Of a stretch of 36,528 nt of DNA, positions 23,554 through 34,389 are shown piece by piece (position 1 is the first letter of the stretch; the number at the start of each line of letters is the position of its first letter). The DNA is from Rhodospirillaceae bacterium bin65 (GTDB lineage: Bacteria > Pseudomonadota > Alphaproteobacteria > Bin65). A model generated the notes under the pieces. The model ran no database searches, was not told the DNA's origin, and saw nothing but the letters and a program-made list of their open reading frames with translations. Made by a program: the position numbers and the translations under genes. The stretch lies in the NCBI GenBank assembly GCA_002238725.1, contig MPMX01000044.1:1-36528 (forward strand), in the 5' to 3' direction.

Positions 23554-24534
23554 CTATTTGCCGACGAACTGGTTGGTATAGAGCTCCTTCAACGGCACTC
23601 TTTTGCGCACGATGCCCTGCTTGATATAAAAATCCTGCAGCTTGGCCAGGCGCTTCGCATCGATCTCTCCCAGTACCTTCTGACCGGGATAAACGAGCTC
23701 GCCGAAATATTTGAACACCGCCGTGACATAACCTTCCTTGCCCTTCCACATGGGCGCCGCCTTGGCGAAATCTTTCGCCGCTCCGGCCGGGTCGTCCATG
23801 ACATCCTTCATGCCCTTGAGCACGGCGCCGACGAATTTCTTTATCAGCGCCGGATTCGCCGCGATCAGCTTGTCGGACGCCAGCGAGGCCTGGGCCATGT
23901 GCGGGAAATAATCTTCCGACTTGATGATCCGGATTTTTACCTTGGCAGCGAGGATCGGCGGGATCCAGTCCGGCACGCAGGCGCAGCCGACGGCCTTGCC
24001 CTGGATCACCATGCCGGGCACGGCGCGGGGGCCGACCGCCATGGCGTTGATGTCCTGCACCTTGAGGCCGGTCGCCGCCAGCATGCCGCGCAGGGCGTAG
24101 TAGGTCGTATCCTGATACGACATGACGGAGACATTCTTGCCCTTCAGGCCGGCCGGCGTCGTGATGCCGGAATCCTCGCGCACCACCAGCTGCATGAAGC
24201 CGCGGCCGCCGAAGGCGACGACCGAGCGCACCGGGATGCCCTGGGCGCGCACGATGATCGGGCTGTCCGCCAGGCCGCCGCCCATTTCGGCGTTGCCGAC
24301 GCCGACCTGCTTGGCGACGTCGACGCCGCCCTTGGCCGTGGCGAAGGTGACCTCAAGCCCGGCCGCCTTGAAATAGCCACGCTGTTTTGCGAGCTGCTGC
24401 GGCCCGAACGACGGCAGGATCGGCGGCGCCGGGAACAGATAGGTCATCTTCTCGGCCTGGGCCGCGCCGGACCCCATGCCGGCCGCCATACCGGCGGCGA
24501 GCGCCGCGGCGCAGAGAGTGGTGAAGCGGTTCAT
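23554..24534 (-). CDS. NMT1/SsuA-type ABC transporter substrate-binding protein
   Basis: A 326-residue periplasmic binding protein preceded by GGGAGGAA. The signal peptide covers about residues 1-27, with cleavage after GSGAAQA. The NMT1/SsuA pattern is visible in QLAKQRGYFKAAGLEVTF, VGVGNAEMGGGLADSP, PAGLKGKNVSVMSYQDTTYY and the late lysine-rich helices. Such proteins deliver nitrate-, sulfonate-, taurine- or thiamine-precursor-like molecules. No permease or ATPase is next to it, so it is an orphan in this window, and it converges on the MBL gene. It might share the MarR-controlled substrate, but that is speculation. Confidence 0.88.
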   Translation of the reverse strand: MNRFTTLCAAALAAGMAAGMGSGAAQAEKMTYLFPAPPILPSFGPQQLAKQRGYFKAAGLEVTFATAKGGVDVAKQVGVGNAEMGGGLADSPIIVRAQGIPVRSVVAFGGRGFMQLVVREDSGITTPAGLKGKNVSVMSYQDTTYYALRGMLAATGLKVQDINAMAVGPRAVPGMVIQGKAVGCACVPDWIPPILAAKVKIRIIKSEDYFPHMAQASLASDKLIAANPALIKKFVGAVLKGMKDVMDDPAGAAKDFAKAAPMWKGKEGYVTAVFKYFGELVYPGQKVLGEIDAKRLAKLQDFYIKQGIVRKRVPLKELYTNQFVGK

Positions 24535-24609
24535 TGCGTTCCTCCCAGAAAATCGTTGCCAGGGCAGCTTTGCATCTTTGGCGCAAGGCTGGCAACCGAC
24601 ACCGGCCCG

Positions 24610-24978
24610 CTAACCCGATGTATTGCCGCTCCTGGCTGAATGCCGGCACTCAGTCCGATTCGATTCCCCAGCGCTGCGAAGTAAAAACTGCCGGGTTCCG
24701 CCGCGGTCCGCGGTAGTGAAGCGCCCTTCGAGAGCGATACCATCTTCGATGAGCCGCAATGCATATGCCGCCACTTCTTCCGGCACATTCGGGAAGAAAC
24801 GCAGATACAGGATACCTGCGGGAGCCGGCAGCCCGCGGCGAAACACCAATTTTCCGTAGTCGCGATCGAAAGTGACGATGAGCCGGGTCTCGGCGCGCGC
24901 AATCCGAACGACCTCTTCGTCCGAAATCCCGGGAGACCGCACCGATATCGAATCGACATCGTGTCCGGCGCGCCATGC
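24610..24978 (-). pseudogene. N-terminally truncated DUF5615 PIN-like toxin remnant
   Basis: In-frame sequence reads AWRAGHDVDSISVRSPGISDEEVVRIA, then TRLIVTFDRDYGKLVF, GILYLRF and LEGRFTT, the body of a DUF5615 PIN-like toxin. The first roughly 20 residues, which normally carry the MRFLIDENL-type strand with a catalytic Asp, are missing. Upstream in the same frame, only one codon separates the homology from the TAG that ends the nucleoside-transporter gene. No start codon precedes the homology; only an internal GTG at 24942 could start a shorter product. The usual DUF433 partner is absent. This looks like a deletion scar that joined the end of the transporter gene to a toxin gene. Confidence 0.75.
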
Positions 24979-24981
24979 CGT

Positions 24982-26223
24982 CTACCCCAGAATCCCGATC
25001 ACGCAGCCAGTGGAGCTGGTCGCCAGAACGCCGGCGGCGAGGCTCTTCCACGCCAGCGCGAGGATTTCGGCGCGCCGCTCGGGCATCAGCACGGTCAGGC
25101 CACCGACCATGATCCCCAACCCGCCGAAATTGGCGAAGCCGCACATGGCGTAAACCAGGATCAGCCGGCTGCGCTCGCTCAGCGTGCCCTCGGGCAGCCG
25201 CGCCAGATCGAGATAGGAGACCAACTCGTTGAGCACGACCTTGGTCGCCATGAGCTGGGCGGCGTCCCAGCATTCCGCCCAGGGAATCCCCATCAGCCAG
25301 CAGATCGGCGTCATGACGAGGGCCAGCATCCGTTGCAGCGTGATGGCCTCGCCGGCGACTTTGGGCAGCAGGTCGAGCAGGCCGTTCGCCAGATGGACCA
25401 GCGCGACCAGGGCAATCAGCAGCGCGATAATCAGGAACAGCATGTTCAGGCCCTGGCGCGCGCCGAGGACCAGCGCTTCCATGGCGCTCGAGGTCTCGCG
25501 CGGCGGCAGCTTGCCGCTCGCCTGCGGCGGCCCTTCCGCCGGCACCATGAGCAGGGCGACGGCGATGGCGGCGGGTGCGCTGATCACCGAAGCGACCAGG
25601 ATCTGGCCGGCGGCGTTCGGCAGCACCGGCGCCAGGATGCTGGCATAGAGCACGAAAACGGTGCCGGCGATCGTCGCCATGCCGACGGTCATCAGAACGA
25701 ACAGTTCGCTGCGGCTGAAATCCTTGAGATAGGGCCGGACGAAGAGCGGCGCCTCGACCATGCCGATGAAGATGTTGGCCGCGCTGCCCAGGCCGACCGC
25801 GCCGCCGATGCGGAAGCCGCGCTCCAGCACGAAGCCGATCGCCTTCACGATCCAGGGCAGGATGCGCCAGTGGGTGAGCAATGCAGTCAGCGCGCTCGTC
25901 ACGATCACGATGGGCAGGGCCTGGAAGGCGAAGACGAAGGCGGCACCGGGCCGGGATTCGGCAAACGGCAGCGGCCCGCCGCCGATATAGCCGAACACCA
26001 TGCTGGTGCCCTCGCGCGTCGCTTTCTCCATCGCGGTCACGACATGGCCGAGCGAGGCCACGAGATCGGCGATCAGCGGCACCTTGAGCAGGATGAGCGC
26101 GAGCGCGACCTGCAGGCCGATCCCGGCCAGCGCCACCCGCCAGGCTTCGCGCCGCCGCTTCCCGGCCGCCCAGGCCAGCGCGAACAGAACGACCAGCCCG
26201 AAGGCGCTCTGCAGTTCCGGCAT
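24982..26223 (-). CDS. nupC: concentrative nucleoside transporter (NupC/CNT family)
   Basis: A 413-residue inner-membrane nucleoside symporter. The ATG at 26223 is preceded by GGGAGGAAC. Family marks are FGYIGGGPLPF, the gate-loop region, EAPLFVRPYLKDFSRSELF (conserved Pro-X-X-X-Pro-like and Glu in GMVEAPLF), MTVGMATIAGTV and the C-terminal ALCGFANFGGLGIM-type stretch, here AMCGFANFGGLGIMVGG. About eight to ten hydrophobic segments are visible. The C-terminus is intact (GCVIGILG), although the toxin remnant begins right after its stop. The longer open frame upstream is the shadow of the RNase HI-VOC gene. Confidence 0.94.
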   Translation of the reverse strand: MPELQSAFGLVVLFALAWAAGKRRREAWRVALAGIGLQVALALILLKVPLIADLVASLGHVVTAMEKATREGTSMVFGYIGGGPLPFAESRPGAAFVFAFQALPIVIVTSALTALLTHWRILPWIVKAIGFVLERGFRIGGAVGLGSAANIFIGMVEAPLFVRPYLKDFSRSELFVLMTVGMATIAGTVFVLYASILAPVLPNAAGQILVASVISAPAAIAVALLMVPAEGPPQASGKLPPRETSSAMEALVLGARQGLNMLFLIIALLIALVALVHLANGLLDLLPKVAGEAITLQRMLALVMTPICWLMGIPWAECWDAAQLMATKVVLNELVSYLDLARLPEGTLSERSRLILVYAMCGFANFGGLGIMVGGLTVLMPERRAEILALAWKSLAAGVLATSSTGCVIGILG

Positions 26224-26272
26224 GAATTGTTCCTCCCGCCCCTGTGCGACCTGCCCGCCTGCCGGTGTCCGG

Positions 26273-27223
26273 CTACATCCCGTCCATCGCCGCCCGGATT
26301 TCCGCCTCCGGCACGTCGCGGACCGGCTGGCCGAAGATCCAGCGATGGCCTTCCGGGTCTTCGGCGCGGTAGTGGCGCTCGCCGTGGAACTGGTCTTCCG
26401 GTTCGGCGGTGATCCGGGCGCCGGCGGCCAGCGCCTGCGCGTGGTGCGCATCGACATCGGCGACATAGCAGAAAACCTGGCTGTACCAGCCGCCACCCGA
26501 TTTTACGGCCTGCTCAGGCGTGGTTTGATCCATCTCCGGGAATACGCTCGCCAGCATCACGACATTGTCGCCGAGCGCCAGTTCGGCATGACCGATCCGG
26601 CCGTCCGGCATGGGATAGACCCGGCGCTCGCGGAAGCCGAAGGTCCGGACCAGGAACTCGATCGCCGCCGGCGCATCGGCATAGTTGAGCATGGGGATGA
26701 TGCGCTGCATGCCGGCGGGGGGATTGCGCAACGGCGCCGGCCGCATGTCTTCCGGCAGGAAGGGCGCCATGCCCTGCCGGGCCAGTTCGTCGGCGCGCTC
26801 GTTGCCCGGATCGCCGGCATGGCCCCTGACCCAGCGCCAGTCGATACGCCGGGCGCCGTGCAGCGCGTCGAGTTCCTGCCACAGGTCGCGGTTCTTGACC
26901 GGCTTGCGCGCCGCGGTCCGCCAGCCGCCGGCCTTCCACTTCGCGATCCAGCGCGTGATGCCGTCCTTGACATAGGCGCTGTCGGTATGGAGCGCCGCCG
27001 CGCCGCCTTCCGGCACCGCCTTCAGCGCCTCGATGGCGGCCTGGAGTTCCATGCGGTTGTTGGTCGTCTCGGCCGCGCCGCCGCAGCGGGTTTCCTCTTC
27101 CGCGCCGCGCCGGACCAGCACGCCCCAGCCGCCGGGCCCCGGATTGCCGCTGCACGCGCCGTCCGTGTACAGGACGAGCGGCGCGCCGGGCTCGTCTCCG
27201 GTCGTTTCTCCGGCCATCGCCAT
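26273..27223 (-). CDS. rnhA: ribonuclease HI fused to a VOC (glyoxalase/PhnB-like) domain
   Basis: A 316-residue two-domain protein from the ATG at 27223 (AGAGG five bases upstream). Residues about 14-150 are RNase HI, which removes RNA from RNA-DNA hybrids, with all catalytic residues: Asp in [11 protein letters not shown], Glu in NNRMELQAA, Asp in LHTDSAYV, and His and Asp in [16 protein letters not shown]. Residues about 172-316 are a VOC domain: [29 protein letters not shown] and [12 protein letters not shown]. The VOC methionine at 26710 lacks any Shine-Dalgarno sequence, so one fused product is likely. It follows thrB by 24 bases, the usual thrB-rnhA order; the added domain is the odd part. 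The VOC substrate is unknown. Confidence 0.92.
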   Translation of the reverse strand: MAMAGETTGDEPGAPLVLYTDGACSGNPGPGGWGVLVRRGAEEETRCGGAAETTNNRMELQAAIEALKAVPEGGAAALHTDSAYVKDGITRWIAKWKAGGWRTAARKPVKNRDLWQELDALHGARRIDWRWVRGHAGDPGNERADELARQGMAPFLPEDMRPAPLRNPPAGMQRIIPMLNYADAPAAIEFLVRTFGFRERRVYPMPDGRIGHAELALGDNVVMLASVFPEMDQTTPEQAVKSGGGWYSQVFCYVADVDAHHAQALAAGARITAEPEDQFHGERHYRAEDPEGHRWIFGQPVRDVPEAEIRAAMDGM

Positions 27224-27247
27224 CACGCCCTCTTCGCTCGTTCCAAT

Positions 27248-28210
27248 TCAGTCCAGACCCAGCTCGCCGGGCCGCGTCACGCCCTGGTGGAAGCGCAGCT
27301 TGCGATGGTATTCGAGCGGGTTGTGCGGCGTCACCAGCGCGCCTTCGGGGTGGTGCAGCCAGTCGTGCAGTCGGGTCAGCAGGAAGCGTAGCGCGCCGCC
27401 GCGCAACAGGACGGGAATCGCCGCCAGCTCCGCGGCCGAGAACGGGCGGACCGAACGGTAGGCGTTCAGAATGTGCCGCGCCTTGGTGACATTGAAGCTG
27501 CCGTCCTTCTCGAAGCACCAGGCGTTGATGCAGATCGCCAGGTCGTAGGCGAAGAAATCGTTGCAGGCGAAATAGAAATCGATCACGCCCGAAACCCGGT
27601 CGTCCAGGAAGAAGACATTGTCGGGAAACAGGTCGGCATGGATGACGCCGGTCGGCAGGTCATCCGGCCAGTTCTCTTCGAGGAATTCCAGTTCCTGCTC
27701 GATCGCGCCGGCCAGGCCGTTCTGCACCTCGTGGGCGCGCGGGCCGCAGCGGTCGAACAGCGGTCGCCAGCCGGCCAGGCTGAGCGCGTTCGGCCGGACC
27801 GTGCCGAAGCCGTCCGCCGCTAGGTGCATCTGCGCCAGCGCCCGGCCGAGCGGCGCGCAGTGGCGGATATCGACCCGGCGGGGCGAGACGCCCTGCAGGA
27901 ACGAGATGATGGCCGCCGGCCGGCCGGCGAGCGTGCGCAGAGCTTCGCCGTCGCGGGCGTGGATCGGTGTCGGGCAGACGATGTCCCGCGCCGCCAGATG
28001 GTCCATCAGGCCGAGGAAGAACGGCAGGTCGGCCGGATCGACCCGCTTTTCGTAGAGCGTGAGAATGAAACTGCCGCGGTCGGTCTGGAGGAAGTAGTTG
28101 GAATTCTCCACCCCTTCGGCGATGCCCTTGTAGGAGACGAGCGCGCCGATATCGTAGGCGCCGAGAAACGCCGCCAGCTCGTCGTCCGCCACCTGGGTAT
28201 AGACCGCCAT
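27248..28210 (-). CDS. thrB: homoserine kinase (type II, APH-like fold)
   Basis: ThrB, 320 residues, phosphorylates homoserine on the way to threonine. It is the aminoglycoside-phosphotransferase-like form usual in alphaproteobacteria rather than the GHMP form. The N-terminal [16 protein letters not shown] and [12 protein letters not shown] are family marks, the kinase catalytic loop is [13 protein letters not shown], and the metal-binding Asp is in [12 protein letters not shown]. rnhA follows on the same strand. The start ATG lies in a 122-bp divergent gap with the CDGSH gene, where both promoters must sit. Confidence 0.96.
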   Translation of the reverse strand: MAVYTQVADDELAAFLGAYDIGALVSYKGIAEGVENSNYFLQTDRGSFILTLYEKRVDPADLPFFLGLMDHLAARDIVCPTPIHARDGEALRTLAGRPAAIISFLQGVSPRRVDIRHCAPLGRALAQMHLAADGFGTVRPNALSLAGWRPLFDRCGPRAHEVQNGLAGAIEQELEFLEENWPDDLPTGVIHADLFPDNVFFLDDRVSGVIDFYFACNDFFAYDLAICINAWCFEKDGSFNVTKARHILNAYRSVRPFSAAELAAIPVLLRGGALRFLLTRLHDWLHHPEGALVTPHNPLEYHRKLRFHQGVTRPGELGLD

Positions 28211-28332
28211 GCCCGCTGCTTAAGGCGTGCCCGCACTTCCCACAAGGGGCGGCTTGCCGGGCGCGGACTGCTTGGCTAGGGTGCCGCCCGTGTTGAACGG
28301 GCCGAACAGGCCGGCCAATGGGGGGCAAGAGC

Positions 28333-28569
28333 ATGGCGGGACAGATCGCGGCGTTGGAACCGAAGGGCGTGACCCTGGAAGCCGGCAAGACCTATGCCTG
28401 GTGCGCCTGTGGGCTCAGCAAGGCGCAGCCCTTCTGCGACGGCGCCCACAAGGCGACCGATATGAAGCCCCTGGTCTTCAAGCAGGAAGAAACCGAAGAA
28501 GTCTGGCTCTGCCAGTGCAAGCAGACAGGGAACCAGCCCCGCTGCGACGGCAGCCATAACGGGCTGTAG
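28333..28569 (+). CDS. CDGSH iron-sulfur protein with two cluster motifs
   Basis: A 78-residue protein from the ATG at 28333, with a G-run (GGGGGG) seven bases upstream; an ATG at 28318 would add five residues. Two [2Fe-2S] CDGSH motifs with the Cys3-His set are complete: CACGLSKAQPFCDGAH (C24, C26, C35, H39) and CQCKQTGNQPRCDGSH (C60, C62, C71, H75). Two-motif CDGSH proteins form pH-labile clusters and are thought to act in redox or iron-sulfur handling. It precedes the glycine riboswitch and gcv operon but has its own transcription direction and probably its own promoter. Confidence 0.93.
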   Translation: MAGQIAALEPKGVTLEAGKTYAWCACGLSKAQPFCDGAHKATDMKPLVFKQEETEEVWLCQCKQTGNQPRCDGSHNGL

Positions 28570-28710
28570 CCGGACAGTTCGCGGCGGCATTACCGGTGCA
28601 GCTTTCCCGATGGCATGCCGCCTGTAGGTTCCTCAGACCGAATCGTTGCAGGCGTTTGCCTTGACTCGACGGGCGTATCCGCTAACTGTTTAGGTACAGC
28701 CTCTGAAGCC

Positions 28711-28931
28711 TGTGGGAGAGAGCGGGCGTACGCATTCGCGTATGTCCGGCGCCGAAGGAGCAACCGCCCCGGAAACTCTCAGGCACCCGGGACCGCAGGC
28801 GGAGGCGACTCTGGAAAGCAGGCGGTCGCGCGCGAGCCTTGCGCCGCCTCACCGAAGGGGAAAGACCGGCGGCCGCCCCGGGCGGGAAGCCGCTCCGGTT
28901 GAAGCTCTCAGGTAACCGGACAGAGGGGGCG
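28711..28931 (+). promoter_or_regulatory. tandem glycine riboswitch
   Basis: Two glycine aptamers lie in a row ahead of gcvT. The first (about 28714-28802) has GGGAGAGAGCGGG, CCGAAGGAGCAA (28752-28763) and AAACTCTCAGGC (28773-28784). The second (about 28805-28931) has GGCGACTCTGGAAAG, CACCGAAGGGG and AGCTCTCAGGTAACCGGAC, closing with AGAGGGGG. This order and these cores are diagnostic of the cooperative glycine riboswitch, which normally turns on glycine cleavage when glycine is high. A TTGACT box at 28661-28666 could be the -35, but the -10 is poor. The gcvT ATG is about 70 bases past the last aptamer; I see no clear terminator, so control may be translational. Confidence 0.95.
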
Positions 28932-29000
28932 TGTCTGGCCAATATCCGGCCGGCGAGACACACATAAGCCCGCTCGCGCGATCCGGCCGGGGCTTTCCCG

Positions 29001-30122
29001 ATGTCAACCGACAAGAAGACGGAAACGGCGGCTCGCCGCACCCCGCTCTACGACCTGCATATCGCGCAGGGCGGGCGCATGGTCGATTTCGCCGGCTATG
29101 CGCTGCCGGTCCAGTATCGCGGCATCATTGCCGAGCACGAGCAGGCGCGCTGCAAGGCGGCCTTGTTCGACGTATCCCATATGGGTCAGGCGCGGATCGT
29201 GGGCGCACAGGCGTCCGACGCGCTGGAAAGCCTGGTTCCGGCCGACATTGCCGGGCTTGGCAACGGGCGAATGCGCTATACCCAGCTGACCGGCGACAAT
29301 GGCGGCATACGGGACGACCTGATGGTCACCCGGCTGTCCGGAGACACCCTGGCGATCGTCGTCAACGCCGCCTGCAAAGCGGACGACTTCGCCTATATCG
29401 GCGCGGCGCTGGCGGACTGGAACTGCACACTCGAGGAGGACGCCGATGCGGCCCTGCTGGCGCTGCAGGGGCCGCAGGCCGGCGCCGTGCTCGAAGCCGC
29501 GATCCCCGGCGCCGACGGCCTGGCCTTCCTGCAGGCCGCCGCCTTCGACTGGCACGGCGCGCCCCTGTGGATCTCGCGCAGCGGCTATACCGGCGAGGAC
29601 GGCTTTGAAATCTCGGTGCCGCAGAGCCTCGCCGCGGCCCTGGCGGAAGCGCTGCTCGCCTGCGACAGCGTTGAGTTTGCCGGCCTCGGCGCGCGGGATT
29701 CGCTGCGCCTGGAAGCCGGCCTTTGCCTCTACGGCCACGATATCGACACCGGCACCACGCCGGTCGAGGCCAGCCTTGCCTGGTCGATCGGAAAACGCCG
29801 GCGCGCCGAAGGCGGCTTTCCCGGCGTTGAAACGATTCTCGGGCAATTGCGCGACGGGCCGGACCGCCGCCGCGTCGGTTTGAGGCCGGAGGGCCGGGCG
29901 CCGGCGCGGGAAGGCGCCGAGATATGCAGCGCGGACGGCGCATCGGTCGGCCGCGTGACCAGCGGCGGCTTCGGCCCGACGGTCGGCGGCCCCGTCGCCA
30001 TGGGATATGTCGCAGCCGGCCATGCCGCGCCGGGCACCCCGGTCGCCCTCATGGTGCGCGGCAAGGCCCTGAAGGCACGCGTGGCCTGCCTCCCCTTCAT
30101 TGCGCCGGGATACCGGCGATGA
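29001..30122 (+). CDS. gcvT: glycine cleavage system aminomethyltransferase (T protein)
   Basis: GcvT, 373 residues, moves the aminomethyl carbon from lipoyl-GcvH to tetrahydrofolate and releases ammonia. Family marks are TPLYDLHIAQGGRMVDFAGY, FDVSHMGQARI, the catalytic Asp in NGGIRDDLMV, SRSGYTGEDGFEI, and the folate-site RDSLRLEAGLCLYGHD. The C-terminal barrel (GRVTSGGFGPTVGGPVAMGYV) is complete. It is the first gene behind the tandem glycine riboswitch. The Shine-Dalgarno sequence is weak, fitting a riboswitch-controlled start. Confidence 0.97.
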   Translation: MSTDKKTETAARRTPLYDLHIAQGGRMVDFAGYALPVQYRGIIAEHEQARCKAALFDVSHMGQARIVGAQASDALESLVPADIAGLGNGRMRYTQLTGDNGGIRDDLMVTRLSGDTLAIVVNAACKADDFAYIGAALADWNCTLEEDADAALLALQGPQAGAVLEAAIPGADGLAFLQAAAFDWHGAPLWISRSGYTGEDGFEISVPQSLAAALAEALLACDSVEFAGLGARDSLRLEAGLCLYGHDIDTGTTPVEASLAWSIGKRRRAEGGFPGVETILGQLRDGPDRRRVGLRPEGRAPAREGAEICSADGASVGRVTSGGFGPTVGGPVAMGYVAAGHAAPGTPVALMVRGKALKARVACLPFIAPGYRR

Positions 30123-30191
30123 CCGGCGCAAGACCAACGGCGGGGATCCAGCCCGAACCGCCCGGACCTTGACCGCAAGAGGACGCAATCC

Positions 30192-30569
30192 ATGCCCACC
30201 ACCTACTATTCGGAAGACCATGAATGGATCGAGGTCGACGGCGATGCCGGTACGGTCGGCATTACCGACTTCGCCCAGGAGCAGTTGGGCGACGTCGTGT
30301 TCGTCGAATTGCCGGAGATCGGCCGGATCGTCATCAAGGGCGATGACATGGCCGTCGTGGAATCCGTCAAGGCGGCGAGCGAGGTCTATGCCCCGGTCGG
30401 CGGTGAGGTCATCGCCGTGAACGACGCACTGGAAGACAATCCCGCCGTGGTCAACGAAGAGGCCGAGAGCGACGGCTGGTTCGTCCGGCTCAGGCTCGCC
30501 GACGCGGCGGAACTGGAAGACCTGATGGATGCCGAAGCCTACGCCGCTTTCGCCGAGGCCCAGAGCTAG
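30192..30569 (+). CDS. gcvH: glycine cleavage system lipoyl carrier (H protein)
   Basis: GcvH, 125 residues, carries the aminomethyl group on a lipoyl arm between P, T and L proteins. The lipoylated lysine is K60 in [15 protein letters not shown]. The N-terminal [11 protein letters not shown] and [22 protein letters not shown] are typical and the length is normal. It follows gcvT by 69 bases, with AGAGGA before the ATG. Confidence 0.97.
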   Translation: MPTTYYSEDHEWIEVDGDAGTVGITDFAQEQLGDVVFVELPEIGRIVIKGDDMAVVESVKAASEVYAPVGGEVIAVNDALEDNPAVVNEEAESDGWFVRLRLADAAELEDLMDAEAYAAFAEAQS

Positions 30570-30618
30570 ACGCAGGCCCGCCGTTTCGCGCCGGCATCAG
30601 GAAAGAGGAGGCGCCGCC

Positions 30619-33498
<2,880 letters not shown>

Positions 33499-33501
33499 GG
33501 G

Positions 33502-34104
33502 TTATCGATCGACGCGGTGCCGGCCGACCAGCAGGTTGAGGCTGCGCCCGACCCGGGCGGTGCGGCGTTCCTCGGTCTCGTCGCGGACCAGCAAGGCTTC
33601 GCCGAGCAGCAGGCCCTGGAACAGGCCGGCCCGCGTCCGGGCCGCGGCTTCGGTAAAGCCCAGGGCGATGAAGAAATTCTCGATATAGACCGACCGGCGC
33701 GCATCGACCGCCCGCACGGCCATCTGTGCGCCGGAATCGTTGCGCGACCAGTTGCGGATGGCGATCTCGGCATTGCGGAATTCCGTGTCCGCGAAGGCGC
33801 CCACCGTCATTTCGAGCAGCATGCGCAATCGTTCGGCCGGCGAGGCGCCGGGATGGTCGGCGATGCGGATCAGCAGGTCGGTCTGCCTTTCCTCCCAGCG
33901 CGCGAGGATGGCGGCCAGCAGCGCCGGCCGGTCCTTGAAATGCCAGTAGAAGCTGCCCTTGGTGACGCCCAGGCGGCGCGCCAGCGGTTCGACCTTCACT
34001 GCGTTCACGCCGCGCTCGGCCAGCAGCTCGATGGCGCCGCCGATCCAGGCGTCGCGGCTCAGCCTGGAGCGCCGCGTCGAGCCTGTGGGGGCGCCGGCTG
34101 ACAC
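33502..34104 (-). CDS. TetR-family transcriptional regulator
   Basis: A 200-residue regulator from a GTG at 34104 with a strong GGAGGAG upstream. The N-terminal helix-turn-helix is plain: AIELLAERGVNAVKVEPLARRLGVTKGSFYWHFKDRPALLAAIL split over about residues 25-65. The C-terminal ligand domain is not assignable. It lies 17 bases downstream of moaD in the mobB-moeA-moaD run, so it is co-transcribed with cofactor genes, an unusual partner for that pathway. It converges on gcvP with three bases between stops. Its target is unknown; the 10-bp iterated repeats upstream of mobB are a candidate site. Confidence 0.9.
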   Translation of the reverse strand: MSAGAPTGSTRRSRLSRDAWIGGAIELLAERGVNAVKVEPLARRLGVTKGSFYWHFKDRPALLAAILARWEERQTDLLIRIADHPGASPAERLRMLLEMTVGAFADTEFRNAEIAIRNWSRNDSGAQMAVRAVDARRSVYIENFFIALGFTEAAARTRAGLFQGLLLGEALLVRDETEERRTARVGRSLNLLVGRHRVDR

Positions 34105-34121
34105 CGGTTGTCTCCTCCGTG

Positions 34122-34385
34122 TCAGCCGCCGGTGACCGGCGGGAAGAAGGCAACCTCGTCGCCCGGCTTGACGGCGGTTTCGAGGCTGGCGAATTCGTGG
34201 TTGACCGCGGCGCGGACGATGCGGGCGTTCGCCAGCGCCTCCGCGTGGCCGGGGCTTTGCAGTCTCAGCCAGTCGATCAGCGCGCCGACCGTGGCGACCT
34301 CGGGCGGCGGCGTCACCGCTTCCCGGCCGGAGCCGACCCTTTGCCGCAGCCAGGCGAAATAGAGCACGTCAATCTCATCGGGCAT
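34122..34385 (-). CDS. moaD: molybdopterin synthase small subunit
   Basis: MoaD, 87 residues, is the ubiquitin-like sulfur carrier that gives the dithiolene sulfurs to molybdopterin through MoaE. It shows the beta-grasp start IDVLYFAWLRQRVG, the NARIVRAAVNHEFA core, GDEVAFFPPVTGG, and the required C-terminal Gly-Gly. It starts four bases after the moeA stop. MoaE is not in the window. Confidence 0.93.
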   Translation of the reverse strand: MPDEIDVLYFAWLRQRVGSGREAVTPPPEVATVGALIDWLRLQSPGHAEALANARIVRAAVNHEFASLETAVKPGDEVAFFPPVTGG

Positions 34386-34389
34386 CGCG

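Noticed and set aside
24531..24959. A 142-codon frame over the DUF5615 remnant
   Set aside because: A different reading frame from the toxin homology, with no family features.
28615..28902. Small plus-strand gene ahead of gcvT
   Set aside because: It overlaps the tandem glycine riboswitch, whose conserved cores explain the sequence.
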